DNA from: Bacillus thuringiensis
GTDB lineage: Bacteria > Bacillota > Bacilli > Bacillales > Bacillaceae_G
Direction: 5' to 3'
Assembly: GCF_001182785.1 (NCBI RefSeq)
Contig: NZ_CP012099.1
Coordinates: 2,416,501-2,480,500, forward strand
Length of the DNA stretch: 64,000 nt
A program made the position numbers and the translations under genes. Below, piece by piece: positions 62,972-64,000 of the stretch. The notes below the pieces were generated by a model. That model saw only the letters and a list, made by a program, of their open reading frames with translations. It ran no database searches and had not been told where the DNA came from. Numbering within the stretch: the stretch's first letter is position 1; every line of letters begins with the position of its first letter.

Positions 62972-64000
62972 TAATATCTTTCGTAATAAACGTACCTATG
63001 TAGCTCATTTTTTAAGTAGTGCATTTTCTATTATGATTTTCTTTACGTATGCTCTTTTATTATTTCATCCTGATTTACAAGGTGAGTTGAAATCGACAAG
63101 TGCAACAATAAGTGCATTTGGTACATTGGGATTTTCAGTTTCGCAAGGATTGATTTTTGTATTTTCATTTTTCTTCATTCTATATTCAGTTAGTTCGTTT
63201 TTAAAGACGCGTAAAAAAGAATTTGGTATTTTAATGATGCAAGGTATGTCAATGAGACAGCTTAAGAAATTATTATTAATTGAAAATATGTTGATTGGAC
63301 TTGGTTCAATTTGTATAGGGATTTTCATTGGACTCATATTTTCTAAACTAGTCTTATTAATAAGTGCAAGTGTATTAATGATTAATAATGGTTTACCTTT
63401 TTATATACCAGTTCGGGCTGTATTATTAACAGTTATTACATTTCTTTTCTTGTTTTTAATTGTTTCATTATTTACATTTAAAATGATAAAAGTAACGGAA
63501 CTTGTGGAACTTATTCGAGCAGAGGAAAAGCCAAAACCTGAACCGAAATCTTCAGTTTTATTATCGATACTTTCTTTAATTAGTATAGGGTATGGATATT
63601 TTTCAGTATTTCGCTTCATACCAAGTACCAATTTTATTACGCTTGGAATAGGTGTGCTTCTAGTAATTATAGGAACGTACTTTTTATATACTCAGTGTAG
63701 CGTTTATATATTGCACCTTGCTAAAAGGAGAGAATCTTTCTTTTTAAAGAGAACAAATATATTAACATTTTCTGAATTAATTTACCGTATGAAAGATAAT
63801 ACAACGATGTTTTTTATAGTATCTATTGTTTCAGCAGTTGCATTTACAGCAATTGGTACAACAGCCGCAATTGGAAATAGGGATTTGGTAAGGATGACAA
63901 ATCCGTATACATTTTTGTATGGAAGTTTTGAAAATGACAAAGTATTGAATAAAAATCTTTCTATTATAAAAAAACACCTTTCTGATGCTAATATTCCGTA
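62946..64000 (+). CDS. BceB-like FtsX-family permease, cut by window end
   Basis: The first 351 residues are present and the frame is open to the edge. It begins MTFRQFAFNNIFRNKRTYVAH, then hydrophobic helices near 18-40, 57-78, 106-130, 150-175, 200-217 and 225-245, the FtsX motif KTRKKEFGILMMQGMS between helices, and the start of the large external domain typical of BceB (after IGNRDLVR). GGAGGG precedes the ATG. Substrate specificity would lie in the missing part. Confidence 0.88.
   Translation, partial: MTFRQFAFNNIFRNKRTYVAHFLSSAFSIMIFFTYALLLFHPDLQGELKSTSATISAFGTLGFSVSQGLIFVFSFFFILYSVSSFLKTRKKEFGILMMQGMSMRQLKKLLLIENMLIGLGSICIGIFIGLIFSKLVLLISASVLMINNGLPFYIPVRAVLLTVITFLFLFLIVSLFTFKMIKVTELVELIRAEEKPKPEPKSSVLLSILSLISIGYGYFSVFRFIPSTNFITLGIGVLLVIIGTYFLYTQCSVYILHLAKRRESFFLKRTNILTFSELIYRMKDNTTMFFIVSIVSAVAFTAIGTTAAIGNRDLVRMTNPYTFLYGSFENDKVLNKNLSIIKKHLSDANIP

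Overview
The window looks like chromosomal DNA of a Bacillus cereus group bacterium (B. cereus/B. thuringiensis type). Several independent signs agree: low G+C; strong AGGAGG-type ribosome sites with many TTG/GTG starts; a three-gene sortase pilus operon whose pilin has its linkage lysine and sorting threonine at residues 162 and 522, as I recall for BcpA; a class I lysyl-tRNA synthetase behind a T-box leader; Cys-rich spore-coat genes and the spore cortex hydrolase CwlJ; and four copies of the group-specific bcr1 repeat with TTTAT ends. No rRNA, tRNA, IS transposase, prophage or CRISPR array was seen. The content is typical accessory/regulatory chromosome: many small stand-alone enzymes (acetyltransferases, methyltransferases, hydrolases, SDR/NmrA proteins) between regulator modules.

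Layout. 0-4 kb: two Cys-rich coat genes (one with 39-bp tandem repeats), then GNAT, P-loop kinase-like, alpha/beta hydrolase and DinB genes. 4-7 kb: a VanRS-like two-component system followed by a D,D-carboxypeptidase-like protein in which all three catalytic motifs are altered. 7-11.6 kb: YqeK-like HD hydrolase, a DUF3885-like gene broken by a bcr1 insertion, MTA/SAH nucleosidase-like, NmrA-like and tandem-GNAT genes. 11.7-21.5 kb: a cell-surface island with an LPXTG-anchored thermolysin-type protease, an AraC regulator, and bcpA-srtD-bcpB. 21.6-29.8 kb: methyltransferase, SRPBCC protein, a long UvrA-like ABC protein, a PadR-HAAS-serine hydrolase operon, and a MerR regulator with a 19-bp-spacer promoter.

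30-46.8 kb: SDR/HxlR divergent pair separated by a bcr1, methyltransferase, hydrolase, AhpD-like and VOC genes, kinase plus ABC exporter, PepF-type peptidase, DUF4030-like lipoprotein, MocR regulator, a small gene frameshifted at an A7 tract, and several oxidoreductases. 47-53 kb: methyltransferases, PfpI-like protein, SMP-30 protein, T-box plus lysK, and cwlJ. 53-64 kb: acetamidase, BceRS-like two-component system without an adjacent transporter, LysR and aldo/keto reductase genes, an ABC-F ribosome-protection gene behind a ribosome-mediated attenuator, GNAT, a mini-bcr1, DUF3267 protein, and a BceAB-type transporter with a BceR-like box, cut by the window end.

The strongest observations are the precise bcr1 insertion that would restore the host gene if excised, the mutually exclusive hairpins plus tiny leader peptide before the ABC-F gene, the motif-degenerate carboxypeptidase next to VanRS, the UvrA-like protein with a 500-residue extra tail, and the split BceRS/BceAB system. 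All functional calls rest on reading the sequence and remembered family features; no database search was run.
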